A stretch of DNA of 64,000 nucleotides from Sporosarcina thermotolerans (GTDB lineage: Bacteria; Bacillota; Bacilli; Bacillales_A; Planococcaceae). Shown piece after piece: positions 42,820 to 52,398 of this stretch. The DNA lies in NCBI RefSeq assembly GCF_030067815.1, contig NZ_CP125968.1:2100001-2164000 (forward strand). Reading direction: 5' to 3'. Below the pieces are notes generated by a model, which had not been told where the DNA came from, did no database searches, and saw only the letters and a list, made by a program, of their open reading frames with translations. The stretch's first letter is position 1; each line of letters opens with the position of its first letter. A program made the translations under genes and the position numbers.

Positions 42820-43452
42820 CCTTAGCATCGCTCTCCGCTTTTGTTATCATCCAGCTCCGGGGGCAGCTGCTCGGGTCATAAGTCAGCTTCGCTACACGGC
42901 AAAGATCGCCGTTTCACGAATCCGCCTTATGCCTGTCGCAGCTAACCGCCCCCCTCCGCTTTTGTTATCATCCAGCTTCGGTCGCCAGGCCCTCGAGTCG
43001 CTTCAGACAAGCCAAAAAGGCAAAGGGCGCCTTTCCGCCTTGTCTTCCAGCGCTTGTCGGGCCTAAGCGTTGCCCTCCGCTTTTGTTTACATCCAGCTCC
43101 TGGGGGCAGCTGCTCGGGTCATAAGTCAGCTTCGCTACACGGCAAAGATCGCCGTTTCACGAATCCGCCTTATGCCTGTCGCAGCGCACCGCCCCCCTCC
43201 GCTTTTGTTATCATCCAGCTTCGGTCGCCAGGCCCTCGAGTCACTTCAGACAAGCCAAAAAGGCAAAGATCGCCTTTCCGGCTTGTCTTCCAGCGCTTGT
43301 CGGGCCTAAGCGTTGCCCTCTGCTTTTGTTTACATCCAGCTCCTGGGGGCAGCTGCTCGGGTCATAAGTCAGCTTCGCTACACGGCAAAGATCGCCGTTT
43401 CACGAATCCGCCTTATGCCTGTCGCAGCTAACCGCCCCCTCCGCTTTTGTTT
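42820..43452 (+). repeat. Structured intergenic repeat, locus 3 (A-B-A-B-A tandem array)
   Basis: It fills most of the 826-bp recA-rny spacer. Five units of about 120 bp alternate: A 42842-42965, B 42966-43088, A 43089-43208, B 43209-43327, A 43328-43448, so the AB pair repeats every 241 bp or so. Each unit ends CCTCCGCTTTTGTT(A)TCATCCAGCT or a close variant. A units fold with GGGGGC/GCCCCC, AGCTGC/GCAGCT, CATAAG/CTTATG and ACGGC/GCCGT; B units with AGGCCC/GGGCCT, AGACAAG(CC)/(GG)CTTGTCT and AAAGGC/GCCTTT. No real coding sequence lies here; the open frames across it come from the repeat itself. Confidence 0.9.
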
Positions 43453-43459
43453 ACAATCC

Positions 43460-43488
43460 TTGACATGTTAATTTTTCATAGATACAAT
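43460..43488 (+). promoter_or_regulatory. Strong candidate sigma-A promoter of rny
   Basis: TTGACA (43460-43465), 17 bp, TACAAT (43483-43488), directly after the end of the repeat array. A second TATAAT lies at 43497-43502. The leader to rny is about 100 nt. Confidence 0.75.
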
Positions 43489-43593
43489 TAGAATTGTATA
43501 ATTTCACACCAATGAAATCATTATGGCAGTATGTTGAATGTTGATATACGGGCCGACTGAAAACGAAAAGAATAGCAGGAGGAGGTGACCTGG

Positions 43594-45159
43594 ATGCCAG
43601 ACATCATTATAAACATCATCTCCGCTTTGGTAGGTCTATTCGTCGGTGCAGTTGTTATCTATTTAGTTATCAAAAAGGTGAATGAATCAAGAGTGACGGG
43701 TGCCAAAAACTCTGCAGAACAAATCATCGAAGATGCAAGACGTGAAGCAGAAGCTTTGAAAAAAGAGGCACTTTTAGAAGCCAAAGATGAAAATCACAAA
43801 CTGAGAATTGAAGCGGAATCAGAAGTCCGTGAAAGAAGAGCGGAATTGCAGAAGCAGGAAAACCGCCTTTTACAACGGGAAGAAAATCTTGACCGCAAGG
43901 ATGATGCTCTCAATAAAAGAGAAGCGGGACTGGAGCGTAAAGAAGATGCGCTTTCCAGTAGACAACAGCATATTGAACAAATGGAACGCAAGGCGGAAGA
44001 TCTTGTTGCCGTCCAACAGACGGAACTTGAAAGAATCTCGGCACTCACCAGGGATGAAGCGAAACGAATTATCCTTGACGATGTTGAGAAGGAACTTTCC
44101 ACGGATATTGCTGTAATGACGAAAGAATCGGAGCAACGTGCTAAAGAGGAATCAGAAAAGAAAGCACGTGAAATCCTTTCTCTTGCATTACAACGTTTCG
44201 CCGCAGATCATGTCGCAGAAACGACTGTATCTGTAGTGAACTTGCCGAACGATGAAATGAAAGGACGAATCATCGGAAGGGAAGGCCGCAATATCAGAAC
44301 TTTGGAAACATTGACTGGTATCGATCTGATTATCGATGACACACCTGAAGCAGTCATCCTATCAGGATTCGATCCTGTCCGCCGTGAAACCGCGCGACTT
44401 GCACTTGAAAAACTCGTACAAGATGGCAGGATCCATCCGGCCCGGATTGAAGAGATGGTAGATAAGTCAAGACGGGAAGTGGATGAATTGATCCGCGAAA
44501 AAGGTGAACAAACCACTTTCGACGTGGGTGTCCATAACCTTCACCCGGATCTTATCAAAATCCTTGGACGTTTGCATTTCCGTACAAGCTATGGACAAAA
44601 TGTCCTGAAGCATTCCGTTGAGGTTGCTTATCTTGCTGGACTCTTAGCTGCGGAAGTTGGCGAAGATGTTACGTTGGCAAGGCGTGCAGGACTCCTTCAC
44701 GATATTGGTAAAGCAATTGATCATGAAGTTGAAGGAAGCCACGTCCAAATCGGAGTAGAATTAGCTACAAAGTACAAAGAACATCCTGTTGTAATCAACA
44801 GTATTGCTTCCCATCATGGTGATGAAGAGGCTACTTCGGTCATTGCAGTATTGGTTGCGGCTGCTGATGCATTATCTGCTGCTAGACCGGGTGCGAGAAG
44901 TGAAACTCTTGAGAACTACATTCGCAGACTGCAAAAACTCGAAGAGATATCGGAATCATATGATGGAGTCGAGAAATCATTCGCAATTCAAGCGGGACGC
45001 GAAGTCCGAATTATTGTACGTCCTGATCAGATCGATGATATAACAGCCCATCGATTGGCAAGGGATATACGTAAAAGAATTGAAGAAGAGCTCGATTATC
45101 CAGGTCATATCAAAGTGACTGTGATCCGGGAGACACGTGCTGTCGAATATGCAAAATGA
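43594..45159 (+). CDS. rny: Ribonuclease Y
   Basis: Membrane-anchored endoribonuclease that starts decay of many mRNAs. Intact, 521 residues. N-terminal membrane helix ([19 protein letters not shown]), long charged coiled coil (about 30-200), KH domain ([17 protein letters not shown]) and HD domain ([19 protein letters not shown]). ATG 43594 is fixed by GGAGGTGA at 9 bp. Followed by ymdB as in other Bacillales. Confidence 0.97.
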   Translation: MPDIIINIISALVGLFVGAVVIYLVIKKVNESRVTGAKNSAEQIIEDARREAEALKKEALLEAKDENHKLRIEAESEVRERRAELQKQENRLLQREENLDRKDDALNKREAGLERKEDALSSRQQHIEQMERKAEDLVAVQQTELERISALTRDEAKRIILDDVEKELSTDIAVMTKESEQRAKEESEKKAREILSLALQRFAADHVAETTVSVVNLPNDEMKGRIIGREGRNIRTLETLTGIDLIIDDTPEAVILSGFDPVRRETARLALEKLVQDGRIHPARIEEMVDKSRREVDELIREKGEQTTFDVGVHNLHPDLIKILGRLHFRTSYGQNVLKHSVEVAYLAGLLAAEVGEDVTLARRAGLLHDIGKAIDHEVEGSHVQIGVELATKYKEHPVVINSIASHHGDEEATSVIAVLVAAADALSAARPGARSETLENYIRRLQKLEEISESYDGVEKSFAIQAGREVRIIVRPDQIDDITAHRLARDIRKRIEEELDYPGHIKVTVIRETRAVEYAK

Positions 45160-45166
45160 TGTGAAA

Positions 45167-45204
45167 TGACTCCTGTCCATTATGGTGCAGGAGTGTTTTT
45201 TTTT
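45167..45204 (+). terminator. Intrinsic terminator after rny
   Basis: ACTCCTG (45169-45175) pairs with CAGGAGT (45188-45194), followed by a run of nine T after one G. Confidence 0.9.
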
Positions 45205-45235
45205 GTCATCTTCACAAAGGAAGAGGTATAAATTT

Positions 45236-46032
45236 ATGAAGGTAGTATTTATAGGCGATATTGTTGGATCAATCGGCAGAGATATGGTGTTTAACTATAT
45301 CGCACGTTTAAAAAGGAAGTACCAGGCGGACGTAATCATCGCAAATGGAGAAAATGCTGCATCGGGCAGAGGAATCACTAAAGCTATTTTCGACGATCTT
45401 CTACGTTCGGGCGTTGATGTGGTAACAATGGGAAATCACACTTGGGATCAAAAGAGATCTATGATTTCATCGATGACACCGATTATTTAATTCGTCCGGC
45501 GAATTTTTCAGATGAGGCACCTGGTAGGGGGATGACCAACATTACGAAAAACGGTGTGACACTTTCAGTAATAAATTTACATGGACGTACATTTTTACCA
45601 CCACATTCTGATCCTTTTGAAAAAGCCGAGCAGTTGATAGAAGAGGCAACTAAAATTTCTCCACTTATATTCGTTGATTTCCATGCTGAGGCAACGAGTG
45701 AAAAAATTGCAATGGGATGGCATCTCGATGGTAAAGCATCTGTTGTGGTTGGAACCCATACACATGTCCAAACAGCTGATGACCGCATTCTCCCTGGAGG
45801 AACCGCATACTTAACGGACGCAGGAATGACAGGCCCTTATGATGAAATATTGGGAATGAAAAAAGAGGATGTTATTTATCGTTTTAAAACAAATCTACCG
45901 GTCCGTTTTGAAGTTCCCAAAAAAGGGCGTAGTCAATTGAATGGTCTTTTCGTAGAATTAGACGACCAAACTGGAAAGGCACTATCGATTGAGCGCATCA
46001 TGATCAACGACGATCATGTATTCGAAGCATGA
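45236..46032 (+). CDS. ymdB: YmdB metallophosphoesterase (one frame break)
   Basis: Phosphodiesterase active on cyclic nucleotides, implicated in B. subtilis in biofilm and late adaptive responses; about 265 residues. Metal motifs run in order: VVFIGDIVGSIGRD, IIANGENAASGRGITK, VVTMGNHTWDQKE, VDFHAEATSEK and VGTHTHVQTADDR. GAAGAGG precedes ATG 45236. One A is missing near 45453 (CAA AAA GAG ATC). Confidence 0.92.
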
Positions 46033-46116
46033 GTTGCGTCTAATCATCTCCTTCTTTTCATAAGATGACTTATGGATAAATACATTCCATAGACATCGTG
46101 AAAACAAGGAGGAAAC

Positions 46117-46386
46117 ATGGTGAGTCCATTGAAAGTATCATCCCGCTCTAATCCGAATTCTGTCGCAGGAGCACTTGTAGCGGTCATCAGAGATCAAGGG
46201 TATGCGGAAATGCAGGCGGTAGGTGCAGGTGCTTTGAATCAGGCTATTAAAGCAGTTGCAATTGCTCGTGGTTTTGTCGCCCCAAGCGGAAGCGACCTCG
46301 TATGCGCACCAGCATTTACTGATATTGAAATTAATGGCGAGGGACGAACAGCATTAAAGCTGCTCGTTGAAAAACGAAAACGATAA
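46117..46386 (+). CDS. spoVS: Stage V sporulation protein S
   Basis: Small Alba-like sporulation protein, 89 residues, intact. It is nearly the family consensus: NPNSVAGALVAVIRDQG, GAGALNQAIKAVAIARGFV, APSGSDLVCAPAFTDIEING. AAGGAGG stands 6 bp before ATG 46117. In B. subtilis it is needed to progress past stage V and is made early. I did not find a convincing sigma-H promoter upstream. Confidence 0.96.
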   Translation: MVSPLKVSSRSNPNSVAGALVAVIRDQGYAEMQAVGAGALNQAIKAVAIARGFVAPSGSDLVCAPAFTDIEINGEGRTALKLLVEKRKR

Positions 46387-46398
46387 TAATCATTATCT

Positions 46399-46438
46399 GA
46401 AGCCCACGGAAGCATTCGTTCCATGGGCTTCATTTTTT
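46399..46438 (+). terminator. Intrinsic terminator after spoVS
   Basis: GAAGCCCACGGAA pairs with TTCCATGGGCTTC (one mismatch) around a 7-nt loop, followed by ATTTTTT. Confidence 0.9.
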
Positions 46439-46507
46439 CCCATTTAGACTATAATGTCACACGGTTGCCTAAATCTACAGGATTTCCATAAATCACAAAC
46501 CCGTCAC

Positions 46508-46536
46508 TTCAAACTATAAAGAACTTCATGTATAAT
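46508..46536 (+). promoter_or_regulatory. Candidate promoter of miaB-ricA
   Basis: TTCAAA (46508-46513), 17 bp, TATAAT (46531-46536). The -10 is perfect and the -35 weak. It is 53 bp before the miaB ATG. Confidence 0.5.
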
Positions 46537-46588
46537 GTAGTCGAGTCTATACAATTCCCACAAGGTTTGAAGAAAGGGGAAGTTATTT

Positions 46589-48124
46589 ATGAATGAAGAG
46601 CAACGTCTGCAATCGGGGCTTGTGAAATCGACCGTTGCTGCGGAAAAAGACTATAGTAAATATTTTGAGACTGTCTATACACCACCTTCCTTGAAAAATG
46701 CAAAGAAACGTGGGAAGGAAGAAATCGCTTATCATGATGATTTCAAAATTGACGAACGTTTTTTAGGCATGGGGAAAGGTCGTAAATTTTATATCCGTAC
46801 ATATGGCTGTCAGATGAATGAACATGATACAGAAGTGATGGCCGGTATATTCACAAGTTTAGGATATGAATCGACAAATACAGTTGAAGACGCAGATGTC
46901 GTTCTACTGAATACTTGTGCGATTCGGGAAAATGCGGAAAACAAGGTGTTTGGTGAGTTGGGTCATTTGAAGCCGTTGAAACTTGAGCGTCCGGACATGC
47001 TTATTGGCGTGTGTGGATGTATGTCTCAGGAGGAATCGGTCGTCAATAAGATTCTTCGAACCTACGATCAAGTAGATATGATATTCGGTACGCATAACAT
47101 CCATAGATTACCGAATATCCTACACGAGGCATATATGTCTAAAGAGATGGTTGTCGAGGTTTGGTCTAAAGAAGGGGACATTATTGAAAACCTTCCAAAA
47201 GTACGCCACGGCAATATTAAAGCCTGGGTAAACATCATGTATGGCTGTGATAAGTTCTGTACATATTGCATTGTCCCTTACACTAGAGGGAAAGAACGAA
47301 GCAGACGTCCTCAGGACATTATTCAAGAAGTAAGACAGCTTGCTGCACATGGATACAAGGAAATTATGCTTCTTGGTCAAAACGTTAACGCTTACGGGAA
47401 AGACTTTGAGGACTTGGATTACCGGCTGGGTGACTTGATGGATGATCTTCGAAAGATAAACATCCCAAGAATCCGTTTTACAACGAGCCATCCCCGAGAC
47501 TTCGATGATCATTTAATCGAAGTGCTTGCAAAAGGTGGCAACTTACTTGACCATATCCACTTACCTGTCCAATCAGGATCCAGTGATATTTTGAAAATCA
47601 TGGCGCGTAAATACTCACGGGAGCAATACTTGGAACTTGTAGGGAAAATTAAAAAAGCCATTCCTAATGTAACGCTAACAACTGATATTATTGTCGGTTT
47701 CCCTAACGAAACAGATGAGCAATTCGAGGAAACACTTTCTTTATACAAAGAAGTCGGATTTGAAATGGCCTATACGTATATTTATTCACCACGCGAAGGA
47801 ACTCCAGCTGCAAAAATGGTGGATAATATTCCGATGGAAGTGAAGAAAGAAAGGCTTCAACGTCTTAATAAATTGGTGAATGAAATGTCGGCTGAAGCAA
47901 TGAAGCCGTATGATGGCAAAGTGGTTAAAGTGCTTGTTGAAGGTGAAAGTAAAAGGAACCCTGATGTTCTCGCGGGGTATACCGAAAAGAATAAACTTGT
48001 GAATTTCAGAGCTCCACGTTCTGTCATTGGTGAAATAGTCAACGTGAAAATTACAGAGGCCAAAACATGGTCACTCGACGGCGAATTTATCGGCGTTGTA
48101 GAAGAGGATAAGGTGATGTCATAA
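46589..48124 (+). CDS. miaB: tRNA-2-methylthio-N6-dimethylallyladenosine synthase
   Basis: Radical-SAM methylthiotransferase adding the ms2 group to i6A37 made by MiaA (also in this window). Intact, 511 residues. The N-terminal UPF0004 domain has [17 protein letters not shown] and further cluster cysteines ([22 protein letters not shown]); the radical SAM CxxxCxxC is CDKFCTYC, and a TRAM domain ends the protein. AAAGGGGAAG precedes ATG 46589. The stop overlaps the ricA start. Confidence 0.96.
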   Translation: MNEEQRLQSGLVKSTVAAEKDYSKYFETVYTPPSLKNAKKRGKEEIAYHDDFKIDERFLGMGKGRKFYIRTYGCQMNEHDTEVMAGIFTSLGYESTNTVEDADVVLLNTCAIRENAENKVFGELGHLKPLKLERPDMLIGVCGCMSQEESVVNKILRTYDQVDMIFGTHNIHRLPNILHEAYMSKEMVVEVWSKEGDIIENLPKVRHGNIKAWVNIMYGCDKFCTYCIVPYTRGKERSRRPQDIIQEVRQLAAHGYKEIMLLGQNVNAYGKDFEDLDYRLGDLMDDLRKINIPRIRFTTSHPRDFDDHLIEVLAKGGNLLDHIHLPVQSGSSDILKIMARKYSREQYLELVGKIKKAIPNVTLTTDIIVGFPNETDEQFEETLSLYKEVGFEMAYTYIYSPREGTPAAKMVDNIPMEVKKERLQRLNKLVNEMSAEAMKPYDGKVVKVLVEGESKRNPDVLAGYTEKNKLVNFRAPRSVIGEIVNVKITEAKTWSLDGEFIGVVEEDKVMS

Positions 48125-48558
48125 TGGAAAAACTATATACAAAAGAAGAGATCATTGAAAAAGCACGTGAAATTGCCCATATGATCGCTAACACTGAACA
48201 AGTTGAATTTTTCAAACGTGCAGAAGAACAAATCAATGAAAACCAAAAGATTCGTGAGAAAATTGCAAGCTTAAGATCATTACAAACACAAGCTGTAAAT
48301 TTCCAAATGTATGAAAAAGCACGTGCCCTTGAAATCATCGAAGGGAAAATCGAAAAAATTCAAGAGGAAATTGATGAAGTGCCGATTGTTCAGGAATTTA
48401 AACAATCCCAAGTTGAAGTTAATGACCTTCTTCAATTGGTCTCAAATACGATTTCAAACAGCGTGACGGATGAAATCATTGAATCCACTGGCGGCGATGT
48501 CCGTGGAGGCAAGACTGGTTCCTACGTTGAAAACACAAAACCAAAACCATTGTCATAA
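48124..48558 (+). CDS. ricA: RicA (YmcA) family regulator
   Basis: 144-residue helical protein of the YlbF/YmcA family. In B. subtilis YmcA, YlbF and YaaT form the Ric complex, which acts on Spo0A activation, biofilm, competence and RNase Y-dependent mRNA processing. The helical stretch MIANTEQVEFFKRAEEQIN and QMYEKARALEIIEGKIEKIQ is typical. Intact; its ATG overlaps the miaB stop, so the two are coupled. rny is nearby. Confidence 0.92.
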   Translation: MEKLYTKEEIIEKAREIAHMIANTEQVEFFKRAEEQINENQKIREKIASLRSLQTQAVNFQMYEKARALEIIEGKIEKIQEEIDEVPIVQEFKQSQVEVNDLLQLVSNTISNSVTDEIIESTGGDVRGGKTGSYVENTKPKPLS

Positions 48559-48990
48559 CAAAAGCGGAGGGTGGCGGTTAGCTGCGACAGGCATAAGGCA
48601 GATCTGCGAAACGGCGTCCTTTGCCGTACAGCAGAACTGACTTATGACCCGAGCAGCTGCCACCCGCAGCTGGATGATAACAAAAGCGGAGGGTGGCGGT
48701 TAGCTGCGACAGGCATAAGACAGATCTGCGAAACGGCGTTCTTTGCCGTACAGCAGAATTGACTTATGACCCGAGCAGCTGCCACCCGCAGCTGGATCAT
48801 AACAAAAGCGGAGGGTGGCGGTTAGCTGCGATAGGCATAAGGCAGTGGAAGGCAGTCTAAGTGCGCGACGTCCTGTCGCAACGACTGCACACCTGCATCC
48901 ATGCAGGCGCGAAACGGCGTTCTTTGCCGTACAGCAGAACTGACTTATGACCCGAGCAGCTGCCACCCGCAGCTGGATGATAACAAAAGC
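48556..48990 (-). repeat. Structured intergenic repeat, locus 4 (three A-type units, inverted)
   Basis: Three A-type units in the opposite orientation to locus 3 fill most of the 556-bp ricA-cotE spacer (about 48558-48677, 48678-48802, 48803-48985). Each reads AACAAAAGCGGAGGGTGGCG at one end and CAGCTGGATGATAACAAAAG at the other. Helices: GGGTGGC/GCCACCC, AGCTGC/GCAGCT, CATAAG/CTTATG, AGATCTGC/GCAGAACT and ACGGC/GCCGT. The outer helix is GGGTGGC/GCCACCC here but GGGGGC/GCCCCC at locus 3, a paired change. The third unit holds an extra segment of about 60 bp (48846-48906). Confidence 0.9.
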
Positions 48991-49014
48991 GAATGACGCC
49001 AAGTAACCGAATGA

Positions 49015-49058
49015 TAAAAAAACCGACGAGGATAAATAATTCCTTATCGGTTTTTTTC
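49015..49058 (+). terminator. Hairpin terminator between the repeat array and cotE
   Basis: AAAAAACCGA with TCGGTTTTTTT, plus inner AGGA/TCCT pairs, makes an interrupted stem followed by T. With A runs on one side and T runs on the other it could act in both directions. Confidence 0.7.
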
Positions 49059-49086
49059 ACTTTCTGGGCTCGTGTTGCATAGGATA
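49059..49086 (+). promoter_or_regulatory. Candidate mother-cell (sigma-K/E type) promoter of cotE
   Basis: CATAGGATA (49078-49086) fits the -10 pattern CATANNNTA, with the -35 dinucleotide AC at 49059-49060 and a 17-bp spacer. The position, about 30 bp before cotE, fits a spore-coat gene. Confidence 0.4.
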
Positions 49087-49114
49087 GGTAGAAGTCAATG
49101 AAGGAGGAAGAGAA

Positions 49115-49687
49115 CTGAAAAACATACGGCAAATTGTGACGAAGACTGTTATCGCGAAAGGGAGAAAGCGCACGGAATCGACTGTAACACTTAGGCCACC
49201 GAATAATCCATCCAGTATTTTGGGCTGTTGGGTGATTAACCACACACATCAGGCGAAAAAAGTGGGCAAATACATCGAAGTTACTGGCAAATTTGATGTG
49301 AATGTATGGTATTCGCATCATGACCACTCAAAGACTTCTGTCTATTCCGAAACCGTTCCGTATAAGGATCGAATTAGAATTCATTACCGTGATGAGCCGG
49401 TATCTGGCCAGGAAGAAATTATTGTCAACGTGGTCCAACATCCAAATTGTACTGAAGCACTTATCTCTGAAGATGGTGAAAAATTCCTTGTTAAAGTTGA
49501 AAGGGAATTGGTTGCAGAAGTCATTGGGGAAACAAAAGTGGCCATTACAATCCATCCTCACCAGTTTGAAGAGGAGTGGGCTATCTCCGATGAGTCATCC
49601 TCTCATGAGGGTCATGATCACAAACCAAGTTTCAAAGCGGAAGATAATCATCAGGAAGACAGAGGAAAAGATTCACGACCATTCTAA
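49115..49687 (+). CDS. cotE: Outer spore coat morphogenetic protein CotE
   Basis: Mother-cell protein that organises the outer coat, about 190 residues. The family blocks KTVIAKGRKRTESTVTL, LGCWVINHTHQAKKVGKYIE, NVWYSHHDHSKTSVYSETV and ERELVAEVIGETKVAI are present; the C-terminus is rich in H, D and E. There is no ATG. CTG 49115 (KNIRQIVTKTVIAKG) sits 7 bp after AGGAGG and keeps the conserved N-terminus; GTG 49136 would drop seven conserved residues and lacks a site. So either a rare CTG start is used or the start codon is mis-sequenced. Confidence 0.9.
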   Translation: MKNIRQIVTKTVIAKGRKRTESTVTLRPPNNPSSILGCWVINHTHQAKKVGKYIEVTGKFDVNVWYSHHDHSKTSVYSETVPYKDRIRIHYRDEPVSGQEEIIVNVVQHPNCTEALISEDGEKFLVKVERELVAEVIGETKVAITIHPHQFEEEWAISDESSSHEGHDHKPSFKAEDNHQEDRGKDSRPF

Positions 49688-49714
49688 GCCGGAAGAAGCA
49701 TCCGGCTTTTTTTG
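49685..49714 (+). terminator. Intrinsic terminator after cotE
   Basis: AAGCCGGA and TCCGGCTT form an 8-bp stem with a 7-nt loop, then a run of T. Confidence 0.92.
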
Positions 49715-49768
49715 TTTTATATGAAATTAATTGTCTTTTGAGCTTTGTTACTGTGATAGGGTTAGTTT

Positions 49769-49777
49769 TGATATAAT
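49769..49777 (+). promoter_or_regulatory. Candidate extended -10 promoter of mutSL
   Basis: TGATATAAT (extended TGn plus perfect -10) lies 32 bp before mutS; the -35 region TTACTG at 49748-49753 is weak. Confidence 0.5.
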
Positions 49778-49808
49778 AGGGGAAAACGTAGATACAGTGA
49801 GGTTTAAA

Positions 49809-52363
49809 ATGACAACATATACACCGATGATAAAACAATACCTAAATGTGAAAGCCGAATATGAAGATGCCTTTCTATTTTTCCGTCTCGGTGACTTCTA
49901 TGAGATGTTTTTCAACGACGCAATTGAAGCATCAAACATCCTTGAAATCACATTAACAAGCAGAGACGGTGGTAGTGCGGATAAAATACCAATGTGTGGA
50001 ATTCCATATCACTCCGCAGAAGGATATATCGAAACACTTGTGCAAAAAGGTCATAAAGTTGCAATCTGTGAACAAACCGAAGATCCAAGAGCAGCTAAAG
50101 GAATTGTAAAGCGAGAAGTCGTGAAAGTGATAACACCAGGTACAATCACAGAAGGTAAGACGATCGATGCAAATGCGAATCACTTCATCGGAGCGGCAGA
50201 TCAATTAGAGGATGGTCGGTATGCACTTGCTTATGTCGACCTTGCAACAGGGGAAGGTAAAGTGGAATTTGTTTCGGGTGATGAAAGAACTCTAATTAGT
50301 GAAATCGAAGCGTTAGGCATGAAGGAAATCGTTGTCCGTGAACGTCTACATATTACCTTAAATGAAGGCATGGCAAAAAGGGATATCGTTCTTTCAATGG
50401 AAAATGGAGAAGGAGAAAAAGGCGGAATTGCAACGCAGTCCGAAATTCCTTCTGAGATGATGGAAGCATGCGAAATTCTCCTATCTTATCTCAAACGTAC
50501 TCAAAAATCCAGCCTCGATCATTTACGCCCATTCGATTACATACAAAAGACAGATAAACTTTCCATTGACGCAAACTCGATGCGGAATTTGGAACTGATT
50601 AAGTCTATACGTAATGGAAGTAAAGAAGGCACGCTATTCTGGTTGTTGGATGAAACCTCCACTGCTATGGGCGCAAGGAAATTAAGAATATGGATTCACC
50701 AGCCACTTGCGGACAAGTCTGCAATCGAAGACAGGTTAGAGCTTGTAACCGATTTAATAGATGATTACTTTCTACGGGATGAATTGAAGACATCGTTGAA
50801 AGAAGTTTATGATCTTGAACGGCTATCAGGTCGGATTTCCATGGGCAACGCAAGCGGAAGGGACTTGGCTCAATTAAGAAATTCACTTAGGTGCATTCCT
50901 AATTTGAAAAACGCACTATTCCAATCAGGTCACGAACGGCTCCAACGCTTTTCTGAACGACTTGATACATGTGAAGAAGCCCTGCAATTATTGGAAGCTT
51001 CCGTCGCAGAAAACCCACCTCTATCGGTTAAAGAAGGCGGCATCATTAAAGACGGCTTTAATGAAAAATTGGATCAGTATCGGGACGCCTCAAGAAACGG
51101 TAAGGAATGGTTAGCTGGACTCGAACGAGATGAACGTGAACGAACTGGCATTAAGTCATTGAAGATTGGGTACAATCGCATATTTGGCTATTATATCGAA
51201 ATTACAAAGTCTAATATTCATCTCGCTGATTTAACAAGATATGAACGAAAGCAAACACTTGCCAATGCGGAGCGTTATATCACTTCTGAGCTAAAAGAGA
51301 AGGAAGATTTAATATTAAATGCGGAAGCTGAAGGACAGGATCTCGAATATACCTTATTCTGCAATGTTCGCGATGAGATGAAAAGCCATATACGGAAAGT
51401 GCAAAAGTTAGCAAGCGTATTATCTGAATTAGATGTACTTCTTTCTTTTGCAACAGTTTCGGAAAAATATCGATATACAAGACCGCAATTCCATAATGGA
51501 CGAGCCTTAGAAATTAAAAATGGTCGTCATCCCGTTGTTGAGAAAATGATGGATCAGTCACTATATGTACCGAATAGCTGTGTATTGGCAGAAGACGCCA
51601 ATATGTTGTTAATCACCGGTCCAAACATGTCAGGTAAAAGTACATTCATGCGACAAGTTGCTTTGACGGTTATTATGGCGCAAATCGGCTGTTATGTACC
51701 ATGCGAGTTCGCTAAACTACCAGTTACCGATCAGATATTTACAAGAATAGGTGCAGCAGACGACCTTGCTTCAGGGCAGAGCACATTCATGATGGAAATG
51801 ATGGAATCTAGATATGCCATTGCAAATGCCACGGAAAAAAGCCTTCTTCTATTCGATGAAATAGGTCGGGAACATCAACGTACGACGGAATGTCACTTGC
51901 CCAAGCAATGATGGAGTTCATCCATGATGAAATTGGCGCCAATACACTATTCTCCACCCATTATCACGAGCTGACAAAACTCAATGAGAACTTGAATCGT
52001 TTAGTGAATGTCCATGTTGCAGCGATGGAACGAGAAGGGAGAGTCGTCTTTCTTCATAAAGTGATGGCTGGAGCAGCGGATAAAAGCTATGGGATTCATG
52101 TTGCACAACTTGCCGGCCTTCCGGATTCAATCGTAATCCGTGCCAAGGAGCTATTGGACAACTTCGAAAGTGAACAGACAATGAATAATGAGACAAGTGC
52201 AACACAACTGTCGTTCTTCGACTTGCCCGATGAATCTGATCAGATGACAGAAAAAGATAAATCAGTACTCGACGCATTGGAGCATACTGACCTACTGAAC
52301 CTAACCCCAATGCAAGCAATGCATCTAATCATGGATTGGCAAAAAGAACTTAAAAATAGTTAA
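49809..52363 (+). CDS. mutS: DNA mismatch repair protein MutS (one frame break)
   Basis: Mismatch-recognition ATPase, about 851 residues. The mismatch-binding FFRLGDFYEMFFNDA (F-x-E motif) lies near the N-terminus, with connector, lever and clamp domains, then Walker A GPNMSGKSTFMRQVAL, DDLASGQSTFMMEM and Walker B LLLFDEIGRGTSTYDG. The frame break (one G missing near 51870) falls within that Walker B motif and resumes as MSLAQAMMEF. ATG 49809 follows GTGAGG. mutL follows at 36 bp. Confidence 0.95.
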
Positions 52364-52398
52364 AAATAGATTCAATTAAGCAACGAGGAGGGATTGCA

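Noticed and set aside
42820..43452. CRISPR-like or coding content in the repeat array
   Set aside because: The 241-bp period, long units and lack of unique spacers exclude CRISPR. The three overlapping open frames of 80-125 codons merely translate the repeat, lack ribosome-binding sites and repeat each other.
48571..49002. Open frames on both strands of the inverted array
   Set aside because: They translate the A-type repeat and have no start signals or family resemblance.
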